Assembly: GCF_000282215.1 (NCBI RefSeq) | Contig: NZ_AKJS01000107.1 | Coordinates: 1-64,000 of the forward strand | DNA from: Pseudomonas sp. GM21 | GTDB taxonomy: Bacteria; Pseudomonadota; Gammaproteobacteria; Pseudomonadales; Pseudomonadaceae | Reading direction: 5' to 3' | DNA: 64,000 bases | In this document: one piece after another, positions 25,758-35,500 of the stretch | Numbering within the stretch: position 1 is the stretch's first letter | Layout of the letters: each line of letters starts with the position of its first letter | The notes under the pieces: model-generated | What the model was told of the DNA's origin: nothing | What the model saw: the letters and a program-made list of their open reading frames with translations, nothing else | Database searches by the model: none | Program-made: the position numbers and the translations under genes

Positions 25758-26651
25758 ATGCTATGGAAAAAAGGCCGACGCAGCGACAACGTGGTCGATG
25801 CCCGTGGTGATGATGTCGGCGGTGGTGGCGGTGGGATGCGTTTCGGTGGCGGCAAGGGCTTGAGCCTGACCGCGATTATTCTGATTGTCGGCATCGGCTG
25901 GATCACCGGGCAGGACCCGCTGCAGATCCTCGGACAACTCACCGGGCAAATGAGCGAGCAATCGGCACCGGCCACCAACCAAACCCGCAAGGCGCCGCCG
26001 GCCAATGACGAAGGCGCCGAATTCGTGCGTTCTATCCTTGGCGATACCGAAGACACCTGGGGTCAGATTTTCCAGCAGGCAGGTCGGCAATATAAAGACC
26101 CGACCCTCGTGCTGTTCAGCAATCGCGTCAATTCCGCCTGTGGTCTGGCGACATCGGCAACCGGTCCGTTCTATTGCCCGGCCGACCAGAAGGTCTACCT
26201 GGACATGGCGTTCTTCCAGGAAATGTCGCAACGCTTTGCCGCCGCCGGCGACTTCGCTCAGGCCTACGTGATCGCTCACGAAGTCGGACACCACGTTCAG
26301 ACCTTGCTCGGCGTTTCAGCGAAAATTCAGACTGCCCGCGCGCAAGGCCGGCAAATGGAAGGCGATGGCGGTTTACTCGTGCGTCAGGAATTGCAGGCCG
26401 ATTGCCTGGCCGGGGTCTGGGCCAATCATGCGCAACAGCGTCTGAACTGGCTGGAACCCGGCGATATCGAAGAAGCCTTGAACGCCGCCAACGCCATCGG
26501 CGACGACCGCTTGCAGCAGCAAGGTCAGGGCCGAGTGGTACCGGACTCGTTTACCCATGGCACGTCAGCGCAAAGAATGCGCTGGTTCAAAACCGGATTT
26601 GCACAAGGCCAGGTGGGCCAGTGCGATACCTTTGCGGCGAAAAACCTGTAA
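25758..26651 (+). CDS. ypfJ: Neutral zinc metallopeptidase, YpfJ family
   Basis: A 297-residue membrane-anchored protein. A glycine-rich cytoplasmic N-terminus (MLWKKGRRSDNVVDARG, then GGGGGG) precedes one membrane helix (LSLTAIILIVGIGWITG). The periplasmic domain carries the zinc motif HEVGHH and, 40 residues later, the probable third ligand in LQADCLAGVW. Function in the cell is not established for the family. The stop is directly followed by the ATG of the next gene. Confidence 0.9.
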   Translation: MLWKKGRRSDNVVDARGDDVGGGGGGMRFGGGKGLSLTAIILIVGIGWITGQDPLQILGQLTGQMSEQSAPATNQTRKAPPANDEGAEFVRSILGDTEDTWGQIFQQAGRQYKDPTLVLFSNRVNSACGLATSATGPFYCPADQKVYLDMAFFQEMSQRFAAAGDFAQAYVIAHEVGHHVQTLLGVSAKIQTARAQGRQMEGDGGLLVRQELQADCLAGVWANHAQQRLNWLEPGDIEEALNAANAIGDDRLQQQGQGRVVPDSFTHGTSAQRMRWFKTGFAQGQVGQCDTFAAKNL

Positions 26652-27611
26652 ATGAATAAGTGGCTGTTAGCTGTACTGTTTACCTGCGCAAGTACCCAAG
26701 CTGCCGAGCATGGGGTGAAAGAACTCAGCCCCGGCCGGCTGTTGCTCAAAGAAGGCGAAATGGCGGTGGGCATCGGCCCGACGCCCGAGAAAATCGAACG
26801 TGTGCTGATCATCATCCACGGCCGTTTACGCAATGCTGAAACCTACCGCCAGAGCGCCGAGCAGGCGGCTGAACTGGCAGGACAAAGCCAAACCACGCTG
26901 GTGATCGCCCCACAATTTCTCAACGAAACCGATGTAGCCCTGCATCCCGTGGCTGACACCGTGCTGCGCTGGCAGGGCAATGACTGGATGGCCGGCGGCT
27001 TATCCACCGCCCCGTTTGCGCTGAGTTCCTATGGAGCACTGGATCAGATCATCCAGAGGGTCAGCGACCGGAAACAATTTCCGGACGTGAAACAAATCGT
27101 CATTGCCGGTCATTCCGGTGGTGCCCAGGTGGTTCAACGTTATGCATTGCTGGCTCACGACCAACCGGCGCTCACCGCTGCCGGGGTGAAAATCCGCTAT
27201 GTGGTCGCCAACCCTTCCTCGTATGCCTATTTCGATGAGCGCCGGCCCATGGCATTCGATCACGCGAAATGCCCCGGCTTTAACCGATGGAAATATGGCC
27301 TGACGGATTTACCCCTCTATGCCAGTGGGCAAACGGCGCCGCAGATTGAAGGCAATTACGTCACGCGTGACGTGACGTATCTGCTCGGGAAGCAAGACAT
27401 CGACCCGCAGCATCCGGCGCTGGACAAGGGGTGCGAGGCGCAAGCTCAGGGCGCCAACCGCCTGGCTCGCGGGCACAATTATTTCGATTATTTGCTGCGC
27501 CGCAATCCTCGCGGGGTAAACCAGCAACTGGTCGACGTGCCGGGAGTTGGGCATAACGGGGATGGGATGTTTACGTCGCCGGAGGGGCAGAAGGTGTTGT
27601 TTGGGCAGTGA
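26652..27611 (+). CDS. Exported alpha/beta hydrolase
   Basis: A 319-residue protein with a signal peptide (MNKWLLAVLFTCASTQAA). The fold shows RVLIIIHGRLRNAETY (oxyanion region), the nucleophile elbow AGHSGGAQV and the C-terminal histidine in VPGVGHNGDGMF. It begins one base after the protease stop, so the two are almost certainly co-transcribed. The substrate is unknown; similar proteins are annotated only as hydrolases or lipoprotein-like esterases. Confidence 0.82.
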   Translation: MNKWLLAVLFTCASTQAAEHGVKELSPGRLLLKEGEMAVGIGPTPEKIERVLIIIHGRLRNAETYRQSAEQAAELAGQSQTTLVIAPQFLNETDVALHPVADTVLRWQGNDWMAGGLSTAPFALSSYGALDQIIQRVSDRKQFPDVKQIVIAGHSGGAQVVQRYALLAHDQPALTAAGVKIRYVVANPSSYAYFDERRPMAFDHAKCPGFNRWKYGLTDLPLYASGQTAPQIEGNYVTRDVTYLLGKQDIDPQHPALDKGCEAQAQGANRLARGHNYFDYLLRRNPRGVNQQLVDVPGVGHNGDGMFTSPEGQKVLFGQ

Positions 27612-27700
27612 GTTTGGGGGTGCAGGGTTCCCCTGCAACATAGAATCTCCCACAGTGGATCTCTAGTGGACTCAAATTTTGTATTCCGTAGAGAACCCAT

Positions 27701-27740
27701 GTGGGAGCGGGCTTGCTCCGGGCGGCGTTCCGACGATGGA
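27701..27740. repeat. REP element, long-form variant
   Basis: GTGGGAGCGGGCTTGCTCCG followed by GGCGGCGTTCCGACGATGG. The same variant occurs inverted at about 7106-7151. It lies between convergent genes. Confidence 0.75.
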
Positions 27741-27744
27741 GCCC

Positions 27745-28338
27745 TCAAGCCAACAGCATTTCCCGCAACGCCACACAATCCGCCGCATGCCAATCTGTCA
27801 GCTCCGGCCACGGGTTATCCGGCAAATTCACCAACACCGTCCGCGCCCCCGCCGCTCGCCCGCAATCCAGATCAAACCGGTAATCACCGACCATCACCAT
27901 CTCGCTCGCAGGCACCTTCCAGGCTTCGGCCAGTTTCAGCAAGCCACCGGGATGCGGTTTAGGCGGTGCTTCGTCACGCCCCAGCACATCCTCCACTGCG
28001 AAACAGTCGGCCAGGCCGATGGCCTCCAGCGTGACGTGCGCCAGTTCCCGGGCATTGCGCGTGAGAATGCCCAGGCGATAGCCACGCCCGGCCAACTCCC
28101 GCACCAGCTCAACTGCCCCCGGCGCCGGTTTCGAACCCATCGCCAGATCCCGTTCGTGCTCCAGAAGCCACGCATGTTTAGCCGCCGCTTCATCGGCCGG
28201 CAATGCCGCAAGGTGCGTCAGGATGTCGTCTTCAGCCGGGATCGCCAATGCCACGCGAATCGCCGCGAAGTCATGCACGGCCACCGTCAGGGTGCCGTCC
28301 ATGTCGAACACCCAGTGACGCACCTCGGCCAGGCTCAT
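27745..28338 (-). CDS. HAD-superfamily phosphatase
   Basis: A 197-residue HAD hydrolase with motif I FDMDGTLT, motif II ILTRNA, the lysine in PPKPHPGG and motif III VGDYRFDLDCGRAAG. The cap is small and helical, as in phosphoglycolate-phosphatase-like enzymes. Its ATG overlaps the tesB stop (ATGA at 28335-28338), so it is coupled to the thioesterase gene. The substrate is not known. Confidence 0.88.
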   Translation of the reverse strand: MSLAEVRHWVFDMDGTLTVAVHDFAAIRVALAIPAEDDILTHLAALPADEAAAKHAWLLEHERDLAMGSKPAPGAVELVRELAGRGYRLGILTRNARELAHVTLEAIGLADCFAVEDVLGRDEAPPKPHPGGLLKLAEAWKVPASEMVMVGDYRFDLDCGRAAGARTVLVNLPDNPWPELTDWHAADCVALREMLLA

Positions 28339-29204
28339 GCCCAATCCTTGCGATGGCGAATCAGGCCTTCCTGCGTGACCGACGCCACCAGTTGCCCGGC
28401 GCGGTTGAACACGCTGCCACGGTTAAAGCCACGGGAATTACCGGCCCACGGGCTGTCCATCGCGTAGAGCAACCAGTCATCGGCACGCAGATCCTGATGG
28501 AACCACAGCGCGTGATCGAGGCTGGCGACTTGCATATCTTTGTGCCAGACCGTTTTGCCATGGGGCTGCATCGAGGTGACCAGCAGACCGAAATCCGACG
28601 CATAGGCCAGCAAATATTTGTGTAGTGCCGGCGAGTCGGCCAAGGCACCGTCTGCGCGAAACCAGGCGTACTTGATCGGGTCGGACGGCAGCGGGTTGTA
28701 GGGATCTTTCTCGGTCACCGGGCGAAATTCGATCGGTTTCGGGCACAGCAGTTTTTCGCGCATGTGCTCGGGAATCAGGTGCGCCCGTTGCTGGGTGAGT
28801 TCCAGTTCCGAGGGCAGGTTTTCCGGGCCGACCACAACCGGCATCTCGGCCTGGTGCTCGAAGCCTTTTTCGTCGTACTGGAAGGAGGCGCTGCAAGTGA
28901 AAATCGGATTGCCTTTCTGGATCGCCGTCACCCGGCGCGTGCTGAAACTGCCACCGTCGCGCACCCGGTCCACCTGATACACCACGGGCAACGCGGAATC
29001 GCCCGGCCGCAGAAAATAGCCGTGCATGGAATGCACATGCCGCGCTTCTTCAACCGTCTGACTGGCTGCCGACAGCGACTGACCGATCACCTGACCGCCG
29101 AACAACTGGCGAAAACCCAGGTCCTGACTACGGCCACGGAACAGGTTTTCTTCGATCGGTTCCAGGGTCAGTAAATCGACCAGATCATCCAACACTTGGC
29201 TCAT
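28335..29204 (-). CDS. tesB: Acyl-CoA thioesterase II
   Basis: A 289-residue double-hotdog thioesterase that hydrolyses medium- and long-chain acyl-CoA. Seen are LFGGQVIGQSLSAA, MHGYFLRPGDS near the active site, DGGSFSTRRV and, in the second half, SLDHALWFHQDLRADDW. Length is typical. It heads a two-gene unit with the HAD phosphatase. Confidence 0.95.
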   Translation of the reverse strand: MSQVLDDLVDLLTLEPIEENLFRGRSQDLGFRQLFGGQVIGQSLSAASQTVEEARHVHSMHGYFLRPGDSALPVVYQVDRVRDGGSFSTRRVTAIQKGNPIFTCSASFQYDEKGFEHQAEMPVVVGPENLPSELELTQQRAHLIPEHMREKLLCPKPIEFRPVTEKDPYNPLPSDPIKYAWFRADGALADSPALHKYLLAYASDFGLLVTSMQPHGKTVWHKDMQVASLDHALWFHQDLRADDWLLYAMDSPWAGNSRGFNRGSVFNRAGQLVASVTQEGLIRHRKDWA

Positions 29205-29313
29205 TCAGACTCTCCTCACGCAAAACATTGCCGCGCAGTCTTGGCTGCGACGGGCGATTCAATTTCTGGCCCGGGCCAATAATATGGGAGCCATTGTAAA
29301 CGTCCGCGTCGGC

Positions 29314-29883
29314 TTATCCATGCAAGGTTTGCAGCCATTGTTCACGGGTGATGCGATAGAGCACATGGTGGCGCAGGGGATGATCGGCCGCGAGCCTGGG
29401 ATGCTCGAAGTCATCGGCTGAATCATGGTGCATGCCGATGGCCTGCATGACTTTCTCGGAAGGCGTGTTGGTTTGCGTGGTAAAGGACACGATTTCTTTC
29501 AGCGCCAACCGGTCAAACCCACACCGCAGCGCGGTCCACGCCGCTTCACTGGCGTAGCCCAGGCCCCAATGTTCGCGAGCCAGGCGCCAGCCGATTTCGG
29601 TCGCGGGAGTGAATGGCGCGTCGAAACCCACTACACCCAGCCCTGTAAAGCCGATGAACTGGCTGGTGTCCTTGCGTTGCAGGGCCCACAGGCCGAAACC
29701 ATGCTCGGCAAAATGCCCGCGTACGCGCCCGATCAGCGAGGCAGTTTCCAGCCGACTCAACGGCGCCGGGAAATAGCGCATCACCTGAGGATCGGCACAC
29801 ATCGCCGCAAACTCCGGCAGATCGTCATCGCGCCACTGCCGCAACAGCAGTCGCGCGCTTTCGAGTTCCAGTATTGGCTCCAT
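29314..29883 (-). CDS. GNAT acetyltransferase, RimJ/RimL type
   Basis: A 189-residue N-acetyltransferase. It opens with LESARLLLRQWRDDDLPEF. The acetyl-CoA loop appears as WRLAREHWGLGYASEA, and EIVSFTTQTNTPSEKVMQAIGM is typical of the RimJ/RimL branch. The ATG at 29883 gives the usual start. It is divergent from the deacetylase gene. The acceptor is unknown. Confidence 0.88.
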   Translation of the reverse strand: MEPILELESARLLLRQWRDDDLPEFAAMCADPQVMRYFPAPLSRLETASLIGRVRGHFAEHGFGLWALQRKDTSQFIGFTGLGVVGFDAPFTPATEIGWRLAREHWGLGYASEAAWTALRCGFDRLALKEIVSFTTQTNTPSEKVMQAIGMHHDSADDFEHPRLAADHPLRHHVLYRITREQWLQTLHG

Positions 29884-29957
29884 CGCGTTCCCCCGTTTCC
29901 ATGCTGCAAGTCTACATCGCTGGTAGGATCCTTCTCTCATTCCTACATGAAATCATC

Positions 29958-30878
29958 ATGCCGCTGCCGCTGATTTATCACGAAGACTACAGCCCCGAGT
30001 TCCCGGCGGATCACCGCTTCCCCATGGACAAGTTTCGCCTGCTGCGCGATCACCTGGTGGACAGCGGCCTGACCCGGGACGCCGACCTGCTGCGCCCGGA
30101 ACTCTGCCCTGCGCAGATTCTCGCCCTCGCCCATGATGCTGCGTATATCGAACGTTACATGAGTGGCGAGTTGTCCCGTGAAGACCAACGGCGCTTGGGC
30201 CTGCCCTGGAGCGAAGCTTTGGCCCGGCGCACGGTGCGCGCGGTCGGAGGTTCGTTGCTGGCGGCCGAACAAGCGCTGGAGCACGGACTGGCCTGTCACT
30301 TGGCCGGTGGCACGCATCACGCGCATTACGACTACCCGGCCGGCTTTTGCATCTTCAATGACCTGGCGGTGATCAGCCATTACCTGCTGGAAAGTGGCCG
30401 GGTGAATCGGGTGCTGATCTTCGATTGTGACGTGCATCAGGGCGACGGGACTGCACGAATCCTGCACAACACCCCGGACGCAGTGACGGTTTCCCTGCAC
30501 TGCGAAAAGAATTTTCCTGCACGCAAAGCAGAAAGTGACTGGGACATTCCGTTGCCCAAGGGCATGGGCGATGCCGACTACCTGAAAGTGGTCGACGATG
30601 CGCTCAACTATTTGCTGCCGCTCTATCAACCGGATCTGGTGTTGTATGACGCCGGGGTCGATGTACACAAGGACGACGCCCTGGGTTATTTGAAGCTGAC
30701 GGACGAAGGCGTGGCGGCGCGTGATGAAAGCGTGATGCGCCATTGCCTGGGCCGGGATATCCCGGTGGTTGGGGTAATTGGCGGCGGCTATAGCAAGGAC
30801 CGCAAGGCCCTGGCGCGACGACATGGCATCCTGCATCACAGCGCGCAGCGGGTCTGGCAGTCATCAGGTTGTCATTGA
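29958..30878 (+). CDS. Histone deacetylase-family protein
   Basis: A 306-residue class IV-like HDAC superfamily protein. Active-site segments are GGTHHAHYDYPAGFCIFND (paired histidines), FDCDVHQGDGTA (zinc-binding Asp and His) and YDAGVDVHKDDALG (second zinc Asp). Bacterial members deacetylate small acetylated amines or proteins. The start at 29958 matches the family opening MPLPLIYHEDY. Confidence 0.92.
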   Translation: MPLPLIYHEDYSPEFPADHRFPMDKFRLLRDHLVDSGLTRDADLLRPELCPAQILALAHDAAYIERYMSGELSREDQRRLGLPWSEALARRTVRAVGGSLLAAEQALEHGLACHLAGGTHHAHYDYPAGFCIFNDLAVISHYLLESGRVNRVLIFDCDVHQGDGTARILHNTPDAVTVSLHCEKNFPARKAESDWDIPLPKGMGDADYLKVVDDALNYLLPLYQPDLVLYDAGVDVHKDDALGYLKLTDEGVAARDESVMRHCLGRDIPVVGVIGGGYSKDRKALARRHGILHHSAQRVWQSSGCH

Positions 30879-31014
30879 ACCGTGGGTCTTTACCCACAAT
30901 GCCTGTGGAACTGCCTGTGGATAACCTGAGCGAAAGGGCCTACAGCCCATGCAGCGTATAGGCTACACAGCGATGGTTGTTTTTTAACCACATCTTGAGC
31001 ACACAACAAATCCC

Positions 31015-31105
31015 CTGTGGGAGCGAGCCTGCTCGCGATTGCGGTGGGTCTGCTTGCATCAGTGTTGAATGTGCCACCGCTTTCGCGAGCAGGCTCGCTC
31101 CCACA
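31015..31105. repeat. REP inverted pair before the flavoprotein gene
   Basis: CTGTGGGAGCGAGCCTGCTC (from 31015) faces its complement ending at 31105. It fills most of the 281-base gap after the HDAC gene. The promoter of the following gene must lie between here and 31160 or upstream of it. Confidence 0.87.
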
Positions 31106-31159
31106 AGGGATCAGGCTGGTAGAATGCCCCGCTTATCCCGCCAAACCGCAGCGCATTCC

Positions 31160-32401
31160 ATGACCCAATCCTCCACCGCCCTCTCCCCTCACGTCGCCAT
31201 CATCGGCGGCGGCCCTGCCGGCCTGATGGCGGCTGAAGTGTTGAGTAAGGCCGGGGTCAAGGTTGACCTGTACGACGGCATGCCTTCGGTGGGCCGCAAA
31301 TTCCTGCTGGCCGGGGTCGGCGGCATGAACATCACCCATTCCGAGGCCTACCCGGCGTTTCTCTCGCGCTACGCCGAGCGCGCCCCGCAGATTGCACCGC
31401 TGCTGCGATCCTTTGGGGCTGAGGCGCTGTGCCAATGGATTCATGACCTGGGCATCGAAACCTTTGTCGGCAGCTCAGGCAGGGTGTTTCCAACCGATAT
31501 GAAAGCCGCGCCCCTGCTGCGCGCCTGGCTCAAACGCCTGCGAGACGCCGGCGTAATTATCCACACCCGCCACCGCTGGCTCGGCTGGGACGACAACGGT
31601 GGATTGCGAATCGACAGCCCAGAGGGAGAAAAAACCGTTAAGGCTGACGCCACCCTGCTCGCCCTCGGCGGCGGCAGTTGGTCGCGCCTGGGTTCGGATG
31701 GCGCATGGATGCTGCCGCTGGAGCAATGCGGCGTAGGCCTGGCGCCGTTGCAACCGAGCAATTGCGGTTTCGAGGTGAAGGCCTGGAGCGAATTAATGGT
31801 CAGTAAATTTGCCGGCGCACCGCTGAAAAACATCGCCATCGGCCTCAATGACGACGTGCCAAGGCTCGGTGAATGTGTGATCACGGCCACCGGGATTGAA
31901 GGCAGCCTGATCTATGCCCTGTCGGCACCAATCCGCGAAGCCATCAACCTCAACGGTTGCGCGACCATTCATCTGGACCTGCTGCCGGGCAAGCCTGTGG
32001 ATAAAGTACAGACAGCACTGAGCAAACCACGCGGTTCACGTTCGATGTCCAAACACCTGCACAGTCAGCTGGGCCTTGATGGGGTCAAAGCCGCGTTGCT
32101 GCGTGAACTGACGCCGGCCGACTGCTTCACCGACCCGGCGTTGCTGGCCAAAGCAATCAAGGCACTGCCACTGACGCTGGTTAAAACCCGCCCCCTGGAC
32201 GAAGCCATCAGCAGCGCGGGTGGTGTGCTGTTCGAGTCGATGGATGAACGTTTGATGCTCAAGCCATTGCCTGGCGTGTTCTGTGCGGGAGAGATGCTGG
32301 ACTGGGAAGCGCCGACGGGCGGCTATCTTTTGACCGCGTGCTTCGCCAGTGGGCGTGCGGCGGGGATGGGTGTGGTGGAGTGGCTGAAGCGCCAAGGCTG
32401 A
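31160..32401 (+). CDS. HI0933/BaiN-like flavoprotein
   Basis: A 413-residue FAD protein. The dinucleotide motif is IIGGGPAGLMAAEVL near the N-terminus, then GRKFLLAGVGGMNITHSE, and the C-terminal FAD-contact LPGVFCAGEMLDWEAPTGGYLL. This matches the uncharacterised flavoprotein group seen between the HDAC gene and rhlE in P. putida (from memory). The reaction is not known. Earlier in-frame starts exist but the ATG at 31160 gives the family N-terminus. Confidence 0.88.
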   Translation: MTQSSTALSPHVAIIGGGPAGLMAAEVLSKAGVKVDLYDGMPSVGRKFLLAGVGGMNITHSEAYPAFLSRYAERAPQIAPLLRSFGAEALCQWIHDLGIETFVGSSGRVFPTDMKAAPLLRAWLKRLRDAGVIIHTRHRWLGWDDNGGLRIDSPEGEKTVKADATLLALGGGSWSRLGSDGAWMLPLEQCGVGLAPLQPSNCGFEVKAWSELMVSKFAGAPLKNIAIGLNDDVPRLGECVITATGIEGSLIYALSAPIREAINLNGCATIHLDLLPGKPVDKVQTALSKPRGSRSMSKHLHSQLGLDGVKAALLRELTPADCFTDPALLAKAIKALPLTLVKTRPLDEAISSAGGVLFESMDERLMLKPLPGVFCAGEMLDWEAPTGGYLLTACFASGRAAGMGVVEWLKRQG

Positions 32402-32417
32402 AGACCGAGGCGCACCC

Positions 32418-32492
32418 ATCGCGAGCAGGCTCGCTCCCACACTGGATCTGTATCGTTCACAAATCCCCTGTGGGAGCGAGCCTGCTCGCGAT
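32418..32492. repeat. REP inverted pair between flavoprotein gene and rhlE
   Basis: Perfect arms at 32418-32441 and 32469-32492 (GTGGGAGCGAGCCTGCTCGC on one side) face away from each other across 27 bases. It separates convergent genes. Confidence 0.88.
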
Positions 32493-32518
32493 GGCGTCCT
32501 GACAGACGCCGCCGCTAT

Positions 32519-33856
32519 TTAAGGCTTACGCTTACGCGGCCCAGTGTTGAACACCGGCACTTTGCGCACAGGCTTGATCGAAGGCTCTGGCGCCGAAGCG
32601 TCCCCGCTCTCAACCCACTTGCCCAGGTTGCGCTTGCCGCCGCCACTAGAGGTCTTGGGCTTCTTCGGCTTTTTCGGTTTCTTGACTACCTGTCCGCTGG
32701 CATCGGTATCCGGCACGCGGTGCTCAGGTTCGAAGTCGTGCTCCATTTGCCGAGGCAATGTCTGACGGGTCAACGTCTCGATGGCCGACAGCAGATTCAC
32801 TTCATCGGCGCACACCAGCGAAATCGCCTGCCCGGTGTTACCCGCACGGCCGGTACGACCGATGCGGTGGATGTAGTCCTCGGCCACGATCGGCAGGTCA
32901 AAGTTGACCACCAACGGCAAGTCCTCGATGTCCAGACCACGGGCCGCGACGTCCGTAGCAACCAGGATCTGCACTTCGCTGGCCTTGAAACGGTCCAGCG
33001 CGCGCTGACGCGTGGCCTGAGGCTTGTCACCGTGGATGCCGTCGGCATTGATACCCAGGCCCTGGAGTTTTTCCACCAGCGCGTCGACACCGTTGCGGGT
33101 CTTGGCGAACACCAGCACTTGCTTCCACTTGCCTTTGCGCAGCAAGTGAACGAACAGTTCCGGCTTGCGCTTCTTGTCGACCGTCACAACCCACTGTTTA
33201 ACCGTGTTGGCGGCTACGTTACGCGGGCTGACTTCGATGCTCAGCGGATCGTTTAGCATCTGCCCGGCCAAGGTGCGGATCGCATCCGAGAACGTTGCGG
33301 AGAACAACAGCGTCTGACGTTTCTTCGGCAGCGCCTTGTAGATGTTGCCCAGTTCTTCGGAAAAGCCCAGATCGAGCATGCGATCGGCTTCGTCCAGCAC
33401 CAGGGTTTGCAGCTGATTGAACTTGAGCGCGTTCTGACGGAACAGGTCGAGCAAGCGGCCCGGCGTGGCCACCAGCAGGTCGACGCCTTTGCGCAGTTTC
33501 ATCATTTGCGGGTTGATGCTGACGCCGCCGTATACCGCGTAAGTGCTCAGCGGCAGGTTCTCGGCGTACTGACGCACGGCTTCGTGAACCTGTTCCGCCA
33601 GCTCGCGGGTCGGCACCAGAATCAGTGCGCGTACCGAGTTGGCGGTGACTTTCGGCCCTTCCATGGCCAGCAATTGCAGGAGCGGCAGCGCGAAACCGGC
33701 GGTCTTGCCGGTGCCCGTCTGGGCGGCGGCCATCAGGTCGCGACCGGCCAGCACCGCCGGAATGGCTTGCGCCTGAACCGGCGTCGGAGTCTGGTAGCCG
33801 AGCGTCTCGAGAGAGCGCAGCAAGGGTTCGATCAGGCCAAGGGTGGCGAAAGTCAT
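32519..33856 (-). CDS. rhlE: DEAD-box RNA helicase RhlE
   Basis: A 445-residue ATP-dependent RNA helicase. Motifs in order are the Q motif (GYQTPTPVQAQAIP), AAQTGTGKT, PTRELAEQV, TPGRLLDL, LDEADRMLDLGF, FSATF, ATDVAARGLDIEDL and HRIGRTGRAGNTG. The C-terminus from about residue 385 is lysine- and proline-rich (KKPKKPKKPK), a likely RNA-binding tail. RhlE acts in ribosome assembly and cold-related RNA turnover. Confidence 0.95.
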   Translation of the reverse strand: MTFATLGLIEPLLRSLETLGYQTPTPVQAQAIPAVLAGRDLMAAAQTGTGKTAGFALPLLQLLAMEGPKVTANSVRALILVPTRELAEQVHEAVRQYAENLPLSTYAVYGGVSINPQMMKLRKGVDLLVATPGRLLDLFRQNALKFNQLQTLVLDEADRMLDLGFSEELGNIYKALPKKRQTLLFSATFSDAIRTLAGQMLNDPLSIEVSPRNVAANTVKQWVVTVDKKRKPELFVHLLRKGKWKQVLVFAKTRNGVDALVEKLQGLGINADGIHGDKPQATRQRALDRFKASEVQILVATDVAARGLDIEDLPLVVNFDLPIVAEDYIHRIGRTGRAGNTGQAISLVCADEVNLLSAIETLTRQTLPRQMEHDFEPEHRVPDTDASGQVVKKPKKPKKPKTSSGGGKRNLGKWVESGDASAPEPSIKPVRKVPVFNTGPRKRKP

Positions 33857-33934
33857 GGGAGTACCGTAGGAAAATTCAGCGCGGGTTTTTCAAAACAAGT
33901 GTGCAAAACAAGATGCAATGGCGCGCAGTTTACC

Positions 33935-34861
33935 CTAATTCACACGGGATTCTGTCGGCGCGACTACGGCCGGCTGCTCAGGCACCCGGCGCCACTGCGG
34001 CAAACCGATCAACACCACGGCGCTGATGATCACCAGCATCGCCAGCCCTTCTTCGATGCCGATAGTCTCGCCGACAAACACGATGCCCAACAACACCGCC
34101 ACCGCCGGGTTGACGTAGGCATAGCTGGTCGCCGCCGCCGGACGCACGTTTTTCAACAGATACATATAAGCGTTGAACGCGATAATCGAGCCGAAGAACG
34201 TCAGATACGCCAAGGCCGCCCACCCTTCGATCGCCGGCATGGCTTGCAGATGCTCGCCGCTCAATGCACTGCCGATCAACAGCACCACGCCACCGACCAG
34301 CATTTCCACCGCACTGGCCATCGCCCCCTCGGGCAACGGCAAGTGTTTGCTCCAGACCGAACCGAACGCCCAGGAAGCTGCTGCGAGCACCAGCAACGTC
34401 GCCCCCAGCGGGCTCGATTGCAGGTTCGAACCGAGATTCAACATGGCAATGCCGATCAGCCCGAGCACAATCCCGGCCCATTCGAGACGGGTATTACGCG
34501 CGCCCCAGAAATATCCGCACAACAAGGTAAACAACGGCACCGTCGCAATCGCCAAGGCTGCCACACCGGAGGCCACCCCCATGTGCTCGGCCACAGTGAC
34601 TCCGCCGTTACCGCCAGCGAGCAGCAAGATCCCGATCATGCCGGCCGCTTTCCACTGTGCCCAGGTCGGAGCCGGCGCGCCGCGCCAGCGCAGGAAGGCA
34701 TACATCAGCGTCCCGGCGACCACAAAACGGATTCCGGCGAGCAACAACGGCGGCCAGTACTCCACACCGATGCGGATCGCCAGATAGGTTGATCCCCAAA
34801 TCACGTACAACGCGAAAAAAGCAGCGATCAACGGTAAGGGAAAACGACGTAAGCCAGGCAT
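33935..34861 (-). CDS. yedA: EamA-family exporter YedA
   Basis: A 308-residue membrane protein with ten helices in two EamA repeats (WGSTYLAIRIGVEYWPPLLLA at the start; SYAYVNPAVAVLLG near the end). This matches YedA of the drug/metabolite transporter superfamily. It is divergent from an Lrp-type regulator, a common arrangement for an amino-acid exporter and its regulator. The substrate is unknown. Confidence 0.88.
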   Translation of the reverse strand: MPGLRRFPLPLIAAFFALYVIWGSTYLAIRIGVEYWPPLLLAGIRFVVAGTLMYAFLRWRGAPAPTWAQWKAAGMIGILLLAGGNGGVTVAEHMGVASGVAALAIATVPLFTLLCGYFWGARNTRLEWAGIVLGLIGIAMLNLGSNLQSSPLGATLLVLAAASWAFGSVWSKHLPLPEGAMASAVEMLVGGVVLLIGSALSGEHLQAMPAIEGWAALAYLTFFGSIIAFNAYMYLLKNVRPAAATSYAYVNPAVAVLLGIVFVGETIGIEEGLAMLVIISAVVLIGLPQWRRVPEQPAVVAPTESRVN

Positions 34862-35024
34862 GAGCAGCTCGATGGCAGGACAATGTGAACAGCTATTCTA
34901 GAAAGGCCAACGGCGAAAAATAAGTTACAAAACCTGTTTATAGCGCCGGTACACTTTTCAAAACACGGAGTTCGGCGTTATAAACCGTGCTTTCGAAAGT
35001 CAGTCATTTTCCAGGTGTACGACG

Positions 35025-35483
35025 ATGGATAAATACGACCGCATGCTCCTCGGCGCCCTGCTGGACAACGGCCGTGCGTCTTACGCCGACCTGGCGCGCA
35101 AGGTCAACCTGTCCGCCCCGGCCGTGGCCGAGCGCGTGGCCAAACTGGAAGCCAGTGGTGTGATTACCGGTTACCAGGCGAAAGTCGACATGGCCAAGCT
35201 TGGGCTGCCGATCCAGTGCGTGATCGAACTGCGCCTGAACCAGCATGGCAATCAAAAGGCTTACGACGACTTGATCAAAATCCCGCAATTGACCGAGTGC
35301 CACCGGGTCACGGGCGATCCGTGCGTGATCATGCAAGCGGCGGTGGGTTCGATGCCGGAGCTGGAAGAGTTGATTAACCGGATTGCCAAGTTCGGGTTCA
35401 GCAAGACGTCGATTGTGCTTTCGAGCGCAATAGAAAAACGCGTACCGTTGGGGCACATCGAAGGCAACGGCAAGACGATTTAA
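35025..35483 (+). CDS. Lrp/AsnC-family regulator, divergent from yedA
   Basis: A 152-residue regulator. The helix-turn-helix covers about residues 4-45 (DRMLLGALLDNGRASYADLA, then APAVAERVAKLE), and the RAM effector domain follows with VTGDPCVIMQAAV. The 163-base divergent promoter region suggests control of yedA in response to an amino acid, which is inference. The DNA-binding helix differs from that of the second Lrp gene at 46182. Confidence 0.9.
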   Translation: MDKYDRMLLGALLDNGRASYADLARKVNLSAPAVAERVAKLEASGVITGYQAKVDMAKLGLPIQCVIELRLNQHGNQKAYDDLIKIPQLTECHRVTGDPCVIMQAAVGSMPELEELINRIAKFGFSKTSIVLSSAIEKRVPLGHIEGNGKTI

Positions 35484-35500
35484 AGCTGCAGGAGATCAAA

